A DNA stretch of 64,000 nt from M0108 sp044228795. Its GTDB lineage: Bacteria; Pseudomonadota; Gammaproteobacteria; Chromatiales; Chromatiaceae. Positions 1 to 7,376 of the stretch are shown piece by piece (the first letter of the stretch is position 1; every line of letters starts with the position of its first letter). A program made the translations under genes and the position numbers. The stretch lies in the NCBI GenBank assembly GCA_044228795.1, contig JBGAUE010000009.1, positions 79,603 through 143,602 on the forward strand, in the 5' to 3' direction. The notes below the pieces were generated by a model. It was given only the letters and a program-made list of their open reading frames with translations, was not told where the DNA came from and ran no database searches.

Positions 1-373
1 GGCCGCCCATGCGAAAAAGGACGCGGGCGGTCCTGGCCTTGCCGGCCAGCAGGGCTGCCTGCAGCGGGGTGTGGTGGTTGGCGTCCCTGACATCCAAGGC
101 CGCACCATGGTTGAGTAGCTCCTCGACCACTACCTGGTAGCCCCGTTTGGCTGCCACGTGCAGGGGAAAGTCCCCATCCGCCCCTGCCTGGTTGATATCC
201 GTGCCCCAGGCAAGGTGGCGTTTGATCTGATCCAAATCCCCGACCCGGATCGCCCGGTAAAGGTTAATGGTTGGTTCGGGTGTCCGGTCGCAAGCAGCGA
301 TCAGGACCGCCGCGAGGCACAGCCAAGTCAGACGGAAAAAAATTTTGAGGACCAAGATGGGCTTGTTGTTCAT
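1..373 (-). CDS. Ankyrin-repeat lipoprotein (partial, runs off window)
   Basis: Read on the minus strand from an ATG at 373; the frame stays open to the window edge, so the C-terminus is missing. The first 30 residues are a lipoprotein signal: a basic start, a hydrophobic stretch and a LIAAC lipobox. Ankyrin repeats follow, with hallmarks such as DGDFPLHVAAKRGY, LLNHGA and ANHHTPLQAALLAG. Ankyrin repeats bind proteins; in bacteria such lipoproteins usually sit in the periplasm or outer membrane with no fixed enzymatic role. The partner is unknown. The class call is firm, the function is not. Confidence 0.8.
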   Translation of the reverse strand, partial: MNNKPILVLKIFFRLTWLCLAAVLIAACDRTPEPTINLYRAIRVGDLDQIKRHLAWGTDINQAGADGDFPLHVAAKRGYQVVVEELLNHGAALDVRDANHHTPLQAALLAGKARTARVLFRMGG

Positions 374-448
374 GATCGTTGATCTTAAGCCCCCGCCTTC
401 CAGGCTCGCAACCGCCGAACCTCGCTAAATGTGCTACCTTTGCCCGCC

Positions 449-817
449 ATGTTAAGCAAGATCCTCCTCACCCTGGCGGTCATTCTCGTCCTCTACGGGG
501 TTATACGTGCCCGCTTGCGGGTCGGGGGGAGAAAACAGGGTCCCCAATCAGCGCCGCGACCGCCGCTGATCCCCTTGGCCAGAGTCAGGGCCTTGGCCTA
601 TGGCTTACTGGTCGCTATGGTAAGCGGCAGTATGCTGTTGCTCTATTCAGGCTGGAAGGAGGGCCGGCAGGTGGTTTCGGTCCAGGTGATCAACGCCAAC
701 ACGGGTGCAGTGGTCACTTACCAGGCCCGACGCGCGGATGTTGAGGGTCGCCAATTCACCACCCTGGATGGTCGTCGGGTTCTGCTGGCCGAGGTGGAGC
801 GCCTGGTGCTTGAGTGA
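449..817 (+). CDS. Small hypothetical membrane protein
   Basis: A protein of about 122 residues that I do not recognise. It opens with a hydrophobic segment (KILLTLAVILVLYGVI), followed by a basic Arg/Pro-rich linker, a second membrane segment (ALAYGLLVAMVSGSMLLLY) and a soluble C-terminal part of about 60 residues rich in Val and Arg. The likely topology is two membrane helices with the C-terminal domain on the side of the N-terminus. A GTG at 431 would add six residues; I prefer the ATG at 449 because the membrane segment starts right behind it. It is transcribed away from the ankyrin lipoprotein. Confidence 0.55.
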   Translation: MLSKILLTLAVILVLYGVIRARLRVGGRKQGPQSAPRPPLIPLARVRALAYGLLVAMVSGSMLLLYSGWKEGRQVVSVQVINANTGAVVTYQARRADVEGRQFTTLDGRRVLLAEVERLVLE

Positions 818-842
818 AGGACCAGCGATCGGCCGGGCGGCA

Positions 843-1394
843 TCAAGCCGTTGCCAGGGGTCCGAAGTTGAAGGCAAGTGACAGGCGCTGTTCCTGGCTG
901 CGATTGACCGCCACCCGGTGAGACAGGGAAGGCGGGAAGAAGAGGAAGTTTCCGGCCTTGGGCATCAGGCGCGTCGTCAGTTGACCGTCCAGCAGTACCA
1001 GTTTGCCGGATTTATTGGGCACATGGATGTAGTAGACCCCGGATAGAAGTTCATCGTCCTCGTCGTGGTTATGGACGCTGGTGCCCTGTCCAGGCTCCTG
1101 GGCATTAAACCAGAAGCCCAATCGCAGGGGTTTAAGGCCATAATTCAGGATGGTGCGCGCGCAGGCCTCGGCGTGTCCGAGCACCCGATCGAGTTCCCGG
1201 ATGCGCTGACGGTCCAGATAGAGGTTTTCGAAGCGACCGCCGAAAAAGTGGGTGCGGGCAGAGAAGTCGACCGGATCCAGCTTGCGAAAGGCAGCCAGGA
1301 TGCGGAGGTTGATGTCCTCGGCCTCGGGTAACTGGCTCCCGTGGATGGGAGTGCTGGTCCATGATCTCGTTGCTATGGATTGGCTGGCAGTCAT
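843..1394 (-). CDS. Putative 2-oxoglutarate/Fe(II)-dependent oxygenase
   Basis: 183 residues. The C-terminal half has the double-stranded beta-helix pattern of 2OG-Fe(II) oxygenases: an HxD-type metal site in HNHDEDDELLSGVYYIHVP, then GNFLFFPPSLSHRV carrying the distal histidine, then an Arg-containing strand (RLSLAFNF) suited to bind 2-oxoglutarate. The layout resembles the family of putative 2OG-Fe(II) oxygenases found as single-domain proteins in marine and aquatic bacteria. The substrate is unknown and no neighbour suggests one. The start is the ATG at 1394; an upstream start is possible. Confidence 0.6.
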   Translation of the reverse strand: MTASQSIATRSWTSTPIHGSQLPEAEDINLRILAAFRKLDPVDFSARTHFFGGRFENLYLDRQRIRELDRVLGHAEACARTILNYGLKPLRLGFWFNAQEPGQGTSVHNHDEDDELLSGVYYIHVPNKSGKLVLLDGQLTTRLMPKAGNFLFFPPSLSHRVAVNRSQEQRLSLAFNFGPLATA

Positions 1395-1588
1395 GATGAT
1401 TTTGCTTTACCCTCTGCGATCTTCACCAGGAGGCCAGAGCCCCCCGCTGAGCCGGAATTCCGCACGATTGTTACCTACTGACCCTCATCTCGACAAACAT
1501 GGGCGCCATGGGATTGTCAAGGTCCCAAATATCGCCTATGTTGCTCACTTTGCGGACGAATAATCAACACTACCATTGAGAGGATAGC

Positions 1589-2167
1589 ATGGCTAAGTTC
1601 ATCACTTCGCTTCCAGGTGTCGGCGGGGCCACGGCCGCCATCCTGAACAAGCATGGTTTCCGAGCTGTCGAGGACATCGCCAACGCCAGCCCTGAATCCT
1701 TGTCCGCGGTACCTGGCTTCCGGGCTAGCCGTGCCGCCAAGATTATAATGGCCGCTCGGGCCATCCTGGCCGAGGAACAAGCCGTCAAGACCGCTGAGGT
1801 CAAGAAGCCGTCGAGGGTTAAGACCATGAGTGATGAGGCGGCATCCAAGGCTGTTGCTTCAGAGGCTAAGTCTCCTAAAGTCAAAGCCCCTAAATCCCCC
1901 AAGCCACCCAAGGACGAGGCACCAGCCATCCTAGAGGTCAAGGAAAAGCCTGCCAAGGTTGCTAAGGTCGCCAAGACGGTCGTGGACGAATTGCCCAAAG
2001 TTAAGGCGCCAAAAGCCCCCAAGGCCCCCCAGGCCGAGACGGTTGCGCAGCCCCTTGAGGACCCGGTTAAACCGGCCAAGTCAGGAAAGAAGGCTAAAGT
2101 CGCTAAGTCCAAGGAAAAAAAGGTTAACAGCGACAAGACGGCCGGCAAGGGCAAAAAGACCAAGTGA
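1589..2167 (+). CDS. Helix-hairpin-helix protein with Lys/Pro/Ala-rich tail
   Basis: 192 residues in two parts. Residues 1-65 form a helix-hairpin-helix domain (LPGVGGATAAILNKHGF and VPGFRASRAAKIIMAA, two GhG-type hairpins) as seen in RuvA, Rad51 and polymerase subunits, which contact the DNA backbone without sequence specificity. From about residue 70 to the end the protein is low-complexity, dominated by Lys, Ala and Pro, with repeats such as KAPKSPKPPK and KAPKAPKAPQ, like the tail of histone H1. A GAGAGGA ribosome-binding site lies ahead of the ATG at 1589. I infer a DNA-compacting or nucleoid protein. tRNA-Arg follows on the same strand. Confidence 0.7.
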   Translation: MAKFITSLPGVGGATAAILNKHGFRAVEDIANASPESLSAVPGFRASRAAKIIMAARAILAEEQAVKTAEVKKPSRVKTMSDEAASKAVASEAKSPKVKAPKSPKPPKDEAPAILEVKEKPAKVAKVAKTVVDELPKVKAPKAPKAPQAETVAQPLEDPVKPAKSGKKAKVAKSKEKKVNSDKTAGKGKKTK

Positions 2168-2278
2168 AGTTCTTGGGTCGGGGCACACCCGCTCATTCAA
2201 GGAGTTAGAGTCCTGTCTCACCTGCAGTGGCGCTTTTCAGGGTGCCCCACAGGCGGTATCTGGACATACGGTTCCTCC

Positions 2279-2355
2279 GCCCTCGTAGCTCAGTAGGATA
2301 GAGCGATCGCCTCCTAAGCGGTAGGTCACAGGTTCGAATCCTGTCGAGGGCACCA
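2279..2355 (+). tRNA. tRNA-Arg (anticodon CCT)
   Basis: A complete cloverleaf can be drawn: acceptor stem 2279-2285 with 2345-2351, D arm GCTC/GAGC, anticodon stem ATCGC/GCGGT, loop CTCCTAA with anticodon CCT at 2313-2315, T arm ACAGG-TTCGAAT-CCTGT, and an encoded CCA end at 2353-2355. It reads the rare Arg codon AGG. Confidence 0.95.
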
Positions 2356-2401
2356 AGCACACCTTTTAGGAAAGCCATTGGCATCTAGGAGAACAACCAC
2401 A

Positions 2402-4108
2402 ATGCTGCCGAAGGCACCTCTATCCACCCTCTCCTCGGTCCTGCAGGCTGGCTTCGCTGCCCTATGGCTGGCTCTCCTGCTCGGCCCTGTCCAGGCAGAT
2501 ACGGACCCAGTGCCGGCGCCAGAGGCATCGATGGAGGCCGGTCGGGCGATCTACGACCTGGGGATACTCCCGGATGGGACCCCGCTGCGAGGCATCCAGG
2601 CTACGGGGGCGGTTCTGGAGGGTCCGCAGGCGGCCTGTGCTACCTGCCACCGGCGGAGCGGGTTTGGTGCCTACGAAGGTTCGATTCTGGCCCCCCCCAT
2701 TACCGGGGCGGTGCTCTCGTTTCCGGGGCCCCACTTTATCACCCCAGGGGCATCTCCCACCGGGGCCGCTGCCTCGGTGCCCTGGTACCGGGCCATGACC
2801 CGCTCCCCCTACGACGCCACCAGTCTGACCCGGGCCCTACAGGATGGCCTGGACCCGGACGGTGACCCCCTCATGACCCCGATGCCCCGCTACAACCTGA
2901 CGGGGGAGGCCCTTGCCGGCCTCCTCGCCTACCTGCAGCAATTGTCGGCCGCTCCCTCGCCGGGGATCGGTCCGGATGCAGTGCACCTCGCCACGGTGGT
3001 GACCCCTGATGCCCAGCCGGGGGCGGACACGGCGGTGCTTGGCGTGCTCAGGGCTTGGGCCGCCGGGCAGCCCACGGAGTTTCCCTGGCGGCTCCATGAG
3101 TGGCGACTAGTCGGGCCGCCTGAGACCTGGGAGGCCCAGTTGGACGAGCAGTACCGCCACCAGCCGGTGTTCGCGCTGCTGTCCGGCGTAGGCGGGGCGG
3201 AGTGGTCACCGGTTCACCGCTTCTGCGAGCGCGAGGCAGTTGCCTGCGTACTCCCATCGGTCGAGGTGTTGCCGGAGCAGGCCGGCCGAGAGACCGACTA
3301 CTATTCCGTATACTTTTCACCCGGCCTGGATCTCGAGGCGGAGCTATTGGCTGGATACCTGAAATCCATGACGGCAGAAAACGGGCAGAAGCCGCGCATC
3401 GTGCAGGTCTACGCAGACGCATCCGGCAAGCAGGCGGCCGAGACCCTGGGTGCTTCCGCCAAGGGCTTCGGTAGCGAGGTTAGTGAGCGGCGTTTGCGCC
3501 ACATCGCACCGGGGGCGGCGCTGACCGGCGTGACCCGTGCCGATGCCCTGGTCCTGTGGCTGCGGCCCTCGGAGCTGGCGGCCCTCGTCGCCCAGGCACC
3601 CCAGGGCCCGCCGGCGGGACGCGTTTTCCTGTCAGCCATGCTCGCTCCGGCGGATGCGGTATCTCTCCCGTCCAGTTGGAAGGCGCAGGTAACCTACGTC
3701 TCCTTGTTCGACGTCTGGAGCCCGCAGAGCGCCTACTCCCGGACCTGGCTGGCCGGGTGGCTGGACCGTGCCGGTCTGCCTCGGGCGGGGGATCTGCGTT
3801 TGCAGGCGGACGCCTACGGGGCCTGCTACTTCCTCACCCGCGCCTTTGCAGAGATGCAAAAGGGGCGGCTGCTTTGGCGTGGAGAGAACCTCACCCGTCC
3901 CTATCTGCTGGAACGACTGGAATCAGCAGTAGCGAAGAATACCGGCGATCCTCTGAACCTTAACGCCTGGGTACCCTTCTACTGGAGACTGAGCCTGGCC
4001 CCGGGACAACGCATCGCCGCCCGGGGCGGCCATCTGTTGCGCTATGTCTCCCCGGAGTCCGACATCTTGGTCCCCCTTGCTGCCGAGGAGTTCGAGCGTG
4101 GAGACTAG
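2402..4108 (+). CDS. Cytochrome c fused to periplasmic ligand-binding-like domain
   Basis: About 568 residues, exported: a signal peptide ending near VQA-DTD, then a cytochrome-c-like domain with one haem motif CATCH at about residue 78 and a probable Met axial ligand further on. Residues from about 190 to 550 look like a type I periplasmic binding fold (as in branched-chain amino acid receptors), with the VFALLSGVGG strand and the closing GDLRLQADAYGACYFL region. The start is the ATG at 2402 because an AGGAGA site lies 8-10 bases ahead; the frame stays open to a TTG at 2378. It converges on the FKBP gene with almost no gap. A haem on a ligand-binding protein suggests a redox sensor or an electron carrier tied to a bound compound; this is inference. 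Confidence 0.65.
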   Translation: MLPKAPLSTLSSVLQAGFAALWLALLLGPVQADTDPVPAPEASMEAGRAIYDLGILPDGTPLRGIQATGAVLEGPQAACATCHRRSGFGAYEGSILAPPITGAVLSFPGPHFITPGASPTGAAASVPWYRAMTRSPYDATSLTRALQDGLDPDGDPLMTPMPRYNLTGEALAGLLAYLQQLSAAPSPGIGPDAVHLATVVTPDAQPGADTAVLGVLRAWAAGQPTEFPWRLHEWRLVGPPETWEAQLDEQYRHQPVFALLSGVGGAEWSPVHRFCEREAVACVLPSVEVLPEQAGRETDYYSVYFSPGLDLEAELLAGYLKSMTAENGQKPRIVQVYADASGKQAAETLGASAKGFGSEVSERRLRHIAPGAALTGVTRADALVLWLRPSELAALVAQAPQGPPAGRVFLSAMLAPADAVSLPSSWKAQVTYVSLFDVWSPQSAYSRTWLAGWLDRAGLPRAGDLRLQADAYGACYFLTRAFAEMQKGRLLWRGENLTRPYLLERLESAVAKNTGDPLNLNAWVPFYWRLSLAPGQRIAARGGHLLRYVSPESDILVPLAAEEFERGD

Positions 4109-4109
4109 C

Positions 4110-4835
4110 CTAGTGGGGATTTGCCGCGGAGGTAGGTTCGTCTGTCAGCGGCGTAACCTCCAGCAGCTCGATCTCGTAGATCATGGCCCGGTCGCGCAAG
4201 GTGCTGTACTCCGAGAACCCCAGGGCCGGGGGAACAAAGACCTCCCACTTGGCGCCCGGTCGCATCAGCGCCAGCGCCTCCTGCAGCCCTGGCACCGATA
4301 CCTCGCTGAGGCGTAACCTGGCGGGCTCACCGTCCTCATAGGTGTTGTCCACGCGCACCCCATTGGGGAGCGTCGCCTGATAGTTCAGGGTCAGCATATC
4401 TCCATCAGCAGGCTGCCTCCCGCTCCCGGCTGCAATGACCTTGTATTGTAGGCCGCTCGGCAGGGTCACCAATCCTGCTTGCCCGGCATGCAGCGAATTG
4501 AATGCGCTTGTCTTTCTGGCCTCGAAACCCCGGTCCTTGCCCTCTGTCGTCTGGCCGGTGCTCTGCTGGCGAAGATCCGCAAGGGCCTGACTCATCGCCT
4601 GGGCGCTGACGCTGGCCTCGGCGCCTGCCAGGGCATCCGACATGCCCTTTATAATCGCTGCCAAGTCCGGGGTTGTGCCGAGGCCCTTCAGGGTTGCGAG
4701 GTCCCTGCCCAACTGATAGCCGAGGCTATAGTTTACCGTCGCCTGGGGCGTGACCGATGGTGCTGACGTTTCGCCAGCCCAAACTCCAGCCCAGACGGCA
4801 GCCCCACAGAGACCAACAGCAACGAGACTTTTCAA
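4110..4835 (-). CDS. FKBP-type peptidyl-prolyl isomerase (copy 1)
   Basis: An exported FkpA/Mip-type isomerase. It has a signal peptide (LKSLVAVGLCGAAVWAG), an N-terminal helical dimerisation part beginning NYSLGYQLGRDL, and a C-terminal FKBP domain (LPSGLQYKVIAAGSG, LNYQATLPNGVRVDNTY, PGAKWEVFVPPALGFSE). Such proteins speed cis-trans isomerisation at proline during folding of periplasmic proteins. I choose a TTG start at 4835 with GGGAGGG just upstream; another TTG at 4865 would put extra polar residues before the signal. It is the last gene of a minus-strand run (multicopper oxidase, FKBP 3, FKBP 2, SCO, this gene), so a folding role for the oxidase or cytochrome is likely. Confidence 0.85.
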   Translation of the reverse strand: MKSLVAVGLCGAAVWAGVWAGETSAPSVTPQATVNYSLGYQLGRDLATLKGLGTTPDLAAIIKGMSDALAGAEASVSAQAMSQALADLRQQSTGQTTEGKDRGFEARKTSAFNSLHAGQAGLVTLPSGLQYKVIAAGSGRQPADGDMLTLNYQATLPNGVRVDNTYEDGEPARLRLSEVSVPGLQEALALMRPGAKWEVFVPPALGFSEYSTLRDRAMIYEIELLEVTPLTDEPTSAANPH

Positions 4836-4896
4836 ATCAAACCCTCCCTCACTCAGCGAACACAACCCTGGCCAAGATCGACGCCGGGTCAGCCTA

Positions 4897-5574
4897 TCAC
4901 GACCCGATCATACCCTGGGTTTCCTTCGCCAGGTCCGCCCCGCTGGCAAATCCGTCGTAACGAACCCACTCTGCTCCGGGTGACTGCTGCAGCAGGGTGA
5001 GGGGGGTGTGGTTCATCTTGTCGCCTCGGTAGGCGTCAAAGGCCCGTTGCACGACGACGATGTCCTCCGGTTTGCCCGTGAGGAAGAACCACTGAGGCCC
5101 CGCGTCGAATCGCTTGGCGTAGGTGGTGAGCTGGGCCGGCGTATCGTGTTCCGGATCGATGGAGATCGAGATCATCCTTACCTTGCCGACATCAGGGCCA
5201 AGGTCCTTCTGCACCTGGGCGAAGGTACCGGACATGACGGGGCAGATCGTGGTACAGGAGGTAAAAATGAAGTTCAGCAGCACTGGCTCGGGGCCCTCCA
5301 GTAAGGTGCGCAGTGAGATCAGCTCCCCGTTCTGGTTCGTCAGCCTGACGTCGGGTATGGCGTAGGAGGCTGTGGTGCGGCTCAGGGCTGGCACAACCGC
5401 GTGGTGGTGATGGGCGTGGGCGTCCGACCCTCCGGCGTCGGTCCTGCCAGGCGGCATCATGCCCATCTCTTCGGCATGGACATCCGGTATCCCCGGAGGC
5501 CCTATCGCTATGAACCCAATCAAGGCAGCCAGAGATGAGAGGTGGGATAAGGCGGGCGGGAGATGCAGGGACAT
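4897..5574 (-). CDS. SCO1/SenC-family copper chaperone
   Basis: 225 residues. An N-terminal hydrophobic segment is followed by a His-rich stretch (HAHHHHA) and the thioredoxin-like SCO domain. The copper-binding CxxxC is present as CTTIC inside FIFTSCTTICPVMSG, and the distal histidine appears in KMNHTPL. SCO proteins pass copper to or reduce thiols in Cu sites, classically CuA of cytochrome oxidase. Here no oxidase subunit II is nearby; the gene sits between FKBP genes and shares its strand with a multicopper oxidase, so supplying copper to that enzyme is the natural inference. The His-rich N-terminus may add copper storage. Confidence 0.88.
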   Translation of the reverse strand: MSLHLPPALSHLSSLAALIGFIAIGPPGIPDVHAEEMGMMPPGRTDAGGSDAHAHHHHAVVPALSRTTASYAIPDVRLTNQNGELISLRTLLEGPEPVLLNFIFTSCTTICPVMSGTFAQVQKDLGPDVGKVRMISISIDPEHDTPAQLTTYAKRFDAGPQWFFLTGKPEDIVVVQRAFDAYRGDKMNHTPLTLLQQSPGAEWVRYDGFASGADLAKETQGMIGS

Positions 5575-5677
5575 TCGGATTCCTCCTGAATTACAGCTTG
5601 AAGAACAAAGGGACGAGGCGTCCAGCCAGGGTCGATGGCTGGCACGCCTAGCAGTATGGGTTGGACCCTATGGCACC

Positions 5678-6439
5678 TTACCTGGCGTCCGCCGCCGGTT
5701 CCGACCGGGCCTTCGGCTTCCCGGTGTCGGGGTCGGCCATCTGAACCTGGGGACCGCCCGGCGTTACTTGGAGCAGCTTGACATCGAAGAGGAGGGTGCG
5801 GCCCGCCAGCTTGCCCTGTTCGCCGTAGGCCAGCTCCGACGGCACGAAGAGCTGCCAGTGGTCGCCCTCCTTCATGAGCTGCAGGGCCTCGGTCCAGCCG
5901 GCGATGACGCCTTGCAGGGGGAAGCTTGCCGGCTCGCCGCGCTGGTAGGAGCTATCGAACTCCGACCCGTCGATGAGGGTCCCTCTGTAATCCACCGTCA
6001 CCCGATCCTGCAGGGTGGGAGCCTTGCCCTTACCCGCTGCAATCACTTGGTACTGGAGGCCGCTGGGCAGGGTCACGACACCCTCGCGCTTGGCGTTTTC
6101 CGCAAGAAAGGCCTTGCCCTCTTCGGTGACGCGGGCGAGTTCCCGCTGTTGTTGTGCCCGCGCCTCCTCGACCGCCTTGCGCTGCAACTCGGCCAATGTG
6201 GTCTGCATCTCCTCCTGAGACATCAGGGGCTGTGCGCCTGAGGCCGCGTCCTGAATACCCCTCACCACCAGCTCGGGGTTCAGGCTGTCACCCTCGCCCC
6301 TGAAGTCACTGCCCACGCGAAAGCCGACACTGTAGTTGATTTTATCGGCGTCCGATGCCAGCGCGCCCAGTGCCTCCGGCGCGGCCCAGGCGCAGATCGA
6401 GATAACTGAGGCGATGAGTCCCGCGACTAGGTGTTTCAT
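5678..6439 (-). CDS. FKBP-type peptidyl-prolyl isomerase (copy 2)
   Basis: 253 residues from the ATG at 6439 (GAGG upstream); the frame is open further but the signal peptide MKHLVAGLIASVISICAWA fixes this start. A helical N-terminal part (NYSVGFRVGSDF) leads to an FKBP domain with LPSGLQYQVIAAGKGK, VDYRGTLIDGSEFDSSY and HWQLFVPSELAYGEQG, all family hallmarks. The short C-terminal tail after the FKBP domain is charged. It is about as similar to copy 1 and copy 3 as they are to each other, so the three look like old paralogues rather than a recent duplication. Confidence 0.88.
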   Translation of the reverse strand: MKHLVAGLIASVISICAWAAPEALGALASDADKINYSVGFRVGSDFRGEGDSLNPELVVRGIQDAASGAQPLMSQEEMQTTLAELQRKAVEEARAQQQRELARVTEEGKAFLAENAKREGVVTLPSGLQYQVIAAGKGKAPTLQDRVTVDYRGTLIDGSEFDSSYQRGEPASFPLQGVIAGWTEALQLMKEGDHWQLFVPSELAYGEQGKLAGRTLLFDVKLLQVTPGGPQVQMADPDTGKPKARSEPAADAR

Positions 6440-6519
6440 TGATCGATTACCTCGGCGAGATAATAAGGTTGCCTGAATGCCCCGCTCCCGGGGTGCTGGC
6501 GACTGCCGCGCGGCGGCAG

Positions 6520-7242
6520 TCACTTGGCATCCTCCGGTGGCGTTGCGGCGGTGTCGGTCCCAGCCGCCCCCAGCACCTTCAGAAGTTCCACTTCCAGGAT
6601 AACGGCCCTGTTGGCAAGCGGTCCGCGCACCCCGTAGCCCAGGCCCGGTGGGATGAAGAGCTGCCAGTGGGCACCCTCCTGCATCAGTTGCAGCCCCTCA
6701 CGCCAACCGGGAATGACCTCTTTGACGACGAAGATGGCAGGTTCGGCCTCGGTCCTGTCGAACTCCACACCGCTGGTGAGACTGGCGCGATAGTTCACGG
6801 CGACCCGATCGTCAGGGCCCGGTCGCTTGCCCATCCCGGCCTGAATCTCCTTGTACTGCAGGCCGCTCGGGAGTGAGACGACCCCCGCCTGCTGGGCATT
6901 TTCTGCCAGAAACGCCTCGTCCTGTGCGCCTTGCTTCGCCGCCTGTTCGCGCGACGCCAAGGCCTCCTGAGAGGTCATTCGGCGCTTAAGTTCCAGCAAG
7001 GTCCGGCGCATCTCGTCGGGCGTCAGCAGCGGGTCGGCACCCGTGCGGGAATCAGCAAGGCCCCGGCTCACGGCATCCGGCTTGACTGCGACCCCCTGTT
7101 TCTTGAAATCCTGCCCGATCTGATAGCCGAGGCTATAGCTGGTCTTGTCCTGTTCCGTCAAGGGTTTCTCGGGCTTGTCGTCCGCGGCCCAGACGCCGGT
7201 CACAAAGGCTCCAGCGAGTATGGCGGTCAGAAATCTCTGCAT
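6520..7242 (-). CDS. FKBP-type peptidyl-prolyl isomerase (copy 3)
   Basis: 240 residues with signal peptide MQRFLTAILAGAFVTGVWA, helical N-terminal domain (SYSLGYQIGQDFKKQG) and FKBP domain (LPSGLQYKEIQAGMGK, VNYRASLTSGVEFDRT, HWQLFIPPGLGYGVRG). The usual DGxxFDSS segment is altered to SGVEFDRTEAEP and lacks a few residues of the loop. It is the first gene behind the oxidase terminator; transcription may come by read-through or from its own promoter in the 60 bases ahead. Confidence 0.87.
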   Translation of the reverse strand: MQRFLTAILAGAFVTGVWAADDKPEKPLTEQDKTSYSLGYQIGQDFKKQGVAVKPDAVSRGLADSRTGADPLLTPDEMRRTLLELKRRMTSQEALASREQAAKQGAQDEAFLAENAQQAGVVSLPSGLQYKEIQAGMGKRPGPDDRVAVNYRASLTSGVEFDRTEAEPAIFVVKEVIPGWREGLQLMQEGAHWQLFIPPGLGYGVRGPLANRAVILEVELLKVLGAAGTDTAATPPEDAK

Positions 7243-7307
7243 TGGAAATTCATGCCTCCGCGATGCTTGGCGCTACCGATCAGGTTGGGAGGCGCCGAGG
7301 CTACCAC

Positions 7308-7335
7308 AAAAAAGGGGCTGCCCGAAGGCAGCCCC
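7308..7335 (-). terminator. Rho-independent terminator of the multicopper oxidase gene
   Basis: On the minus strand a 9-bp perfect stem (7327-7335 with 7314-7322, four-base loop) is followed by six T (7308-7313). It lies about 40 bases after the oxidase stop codon. Confidence 0.85.
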
Positions 7336-7376
7336 TGTCAAGCCGAGGGGCCCGTCGGACGACGGACCCGTGTTCC

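Noticed and set aside
2180..2248. GGGGCAC/GTGCCCC inverted pair before tRNA-Arg
   Set aside because: Seven-base arms with a 55-base loop; too weak to call a terminator or operator.
5459..6241. 260-codon plus-strand frame across the SCO and FKBP 2 genes
   Set aside because: It runs antisense through two well-supported genes and the gap between them and has no motif.
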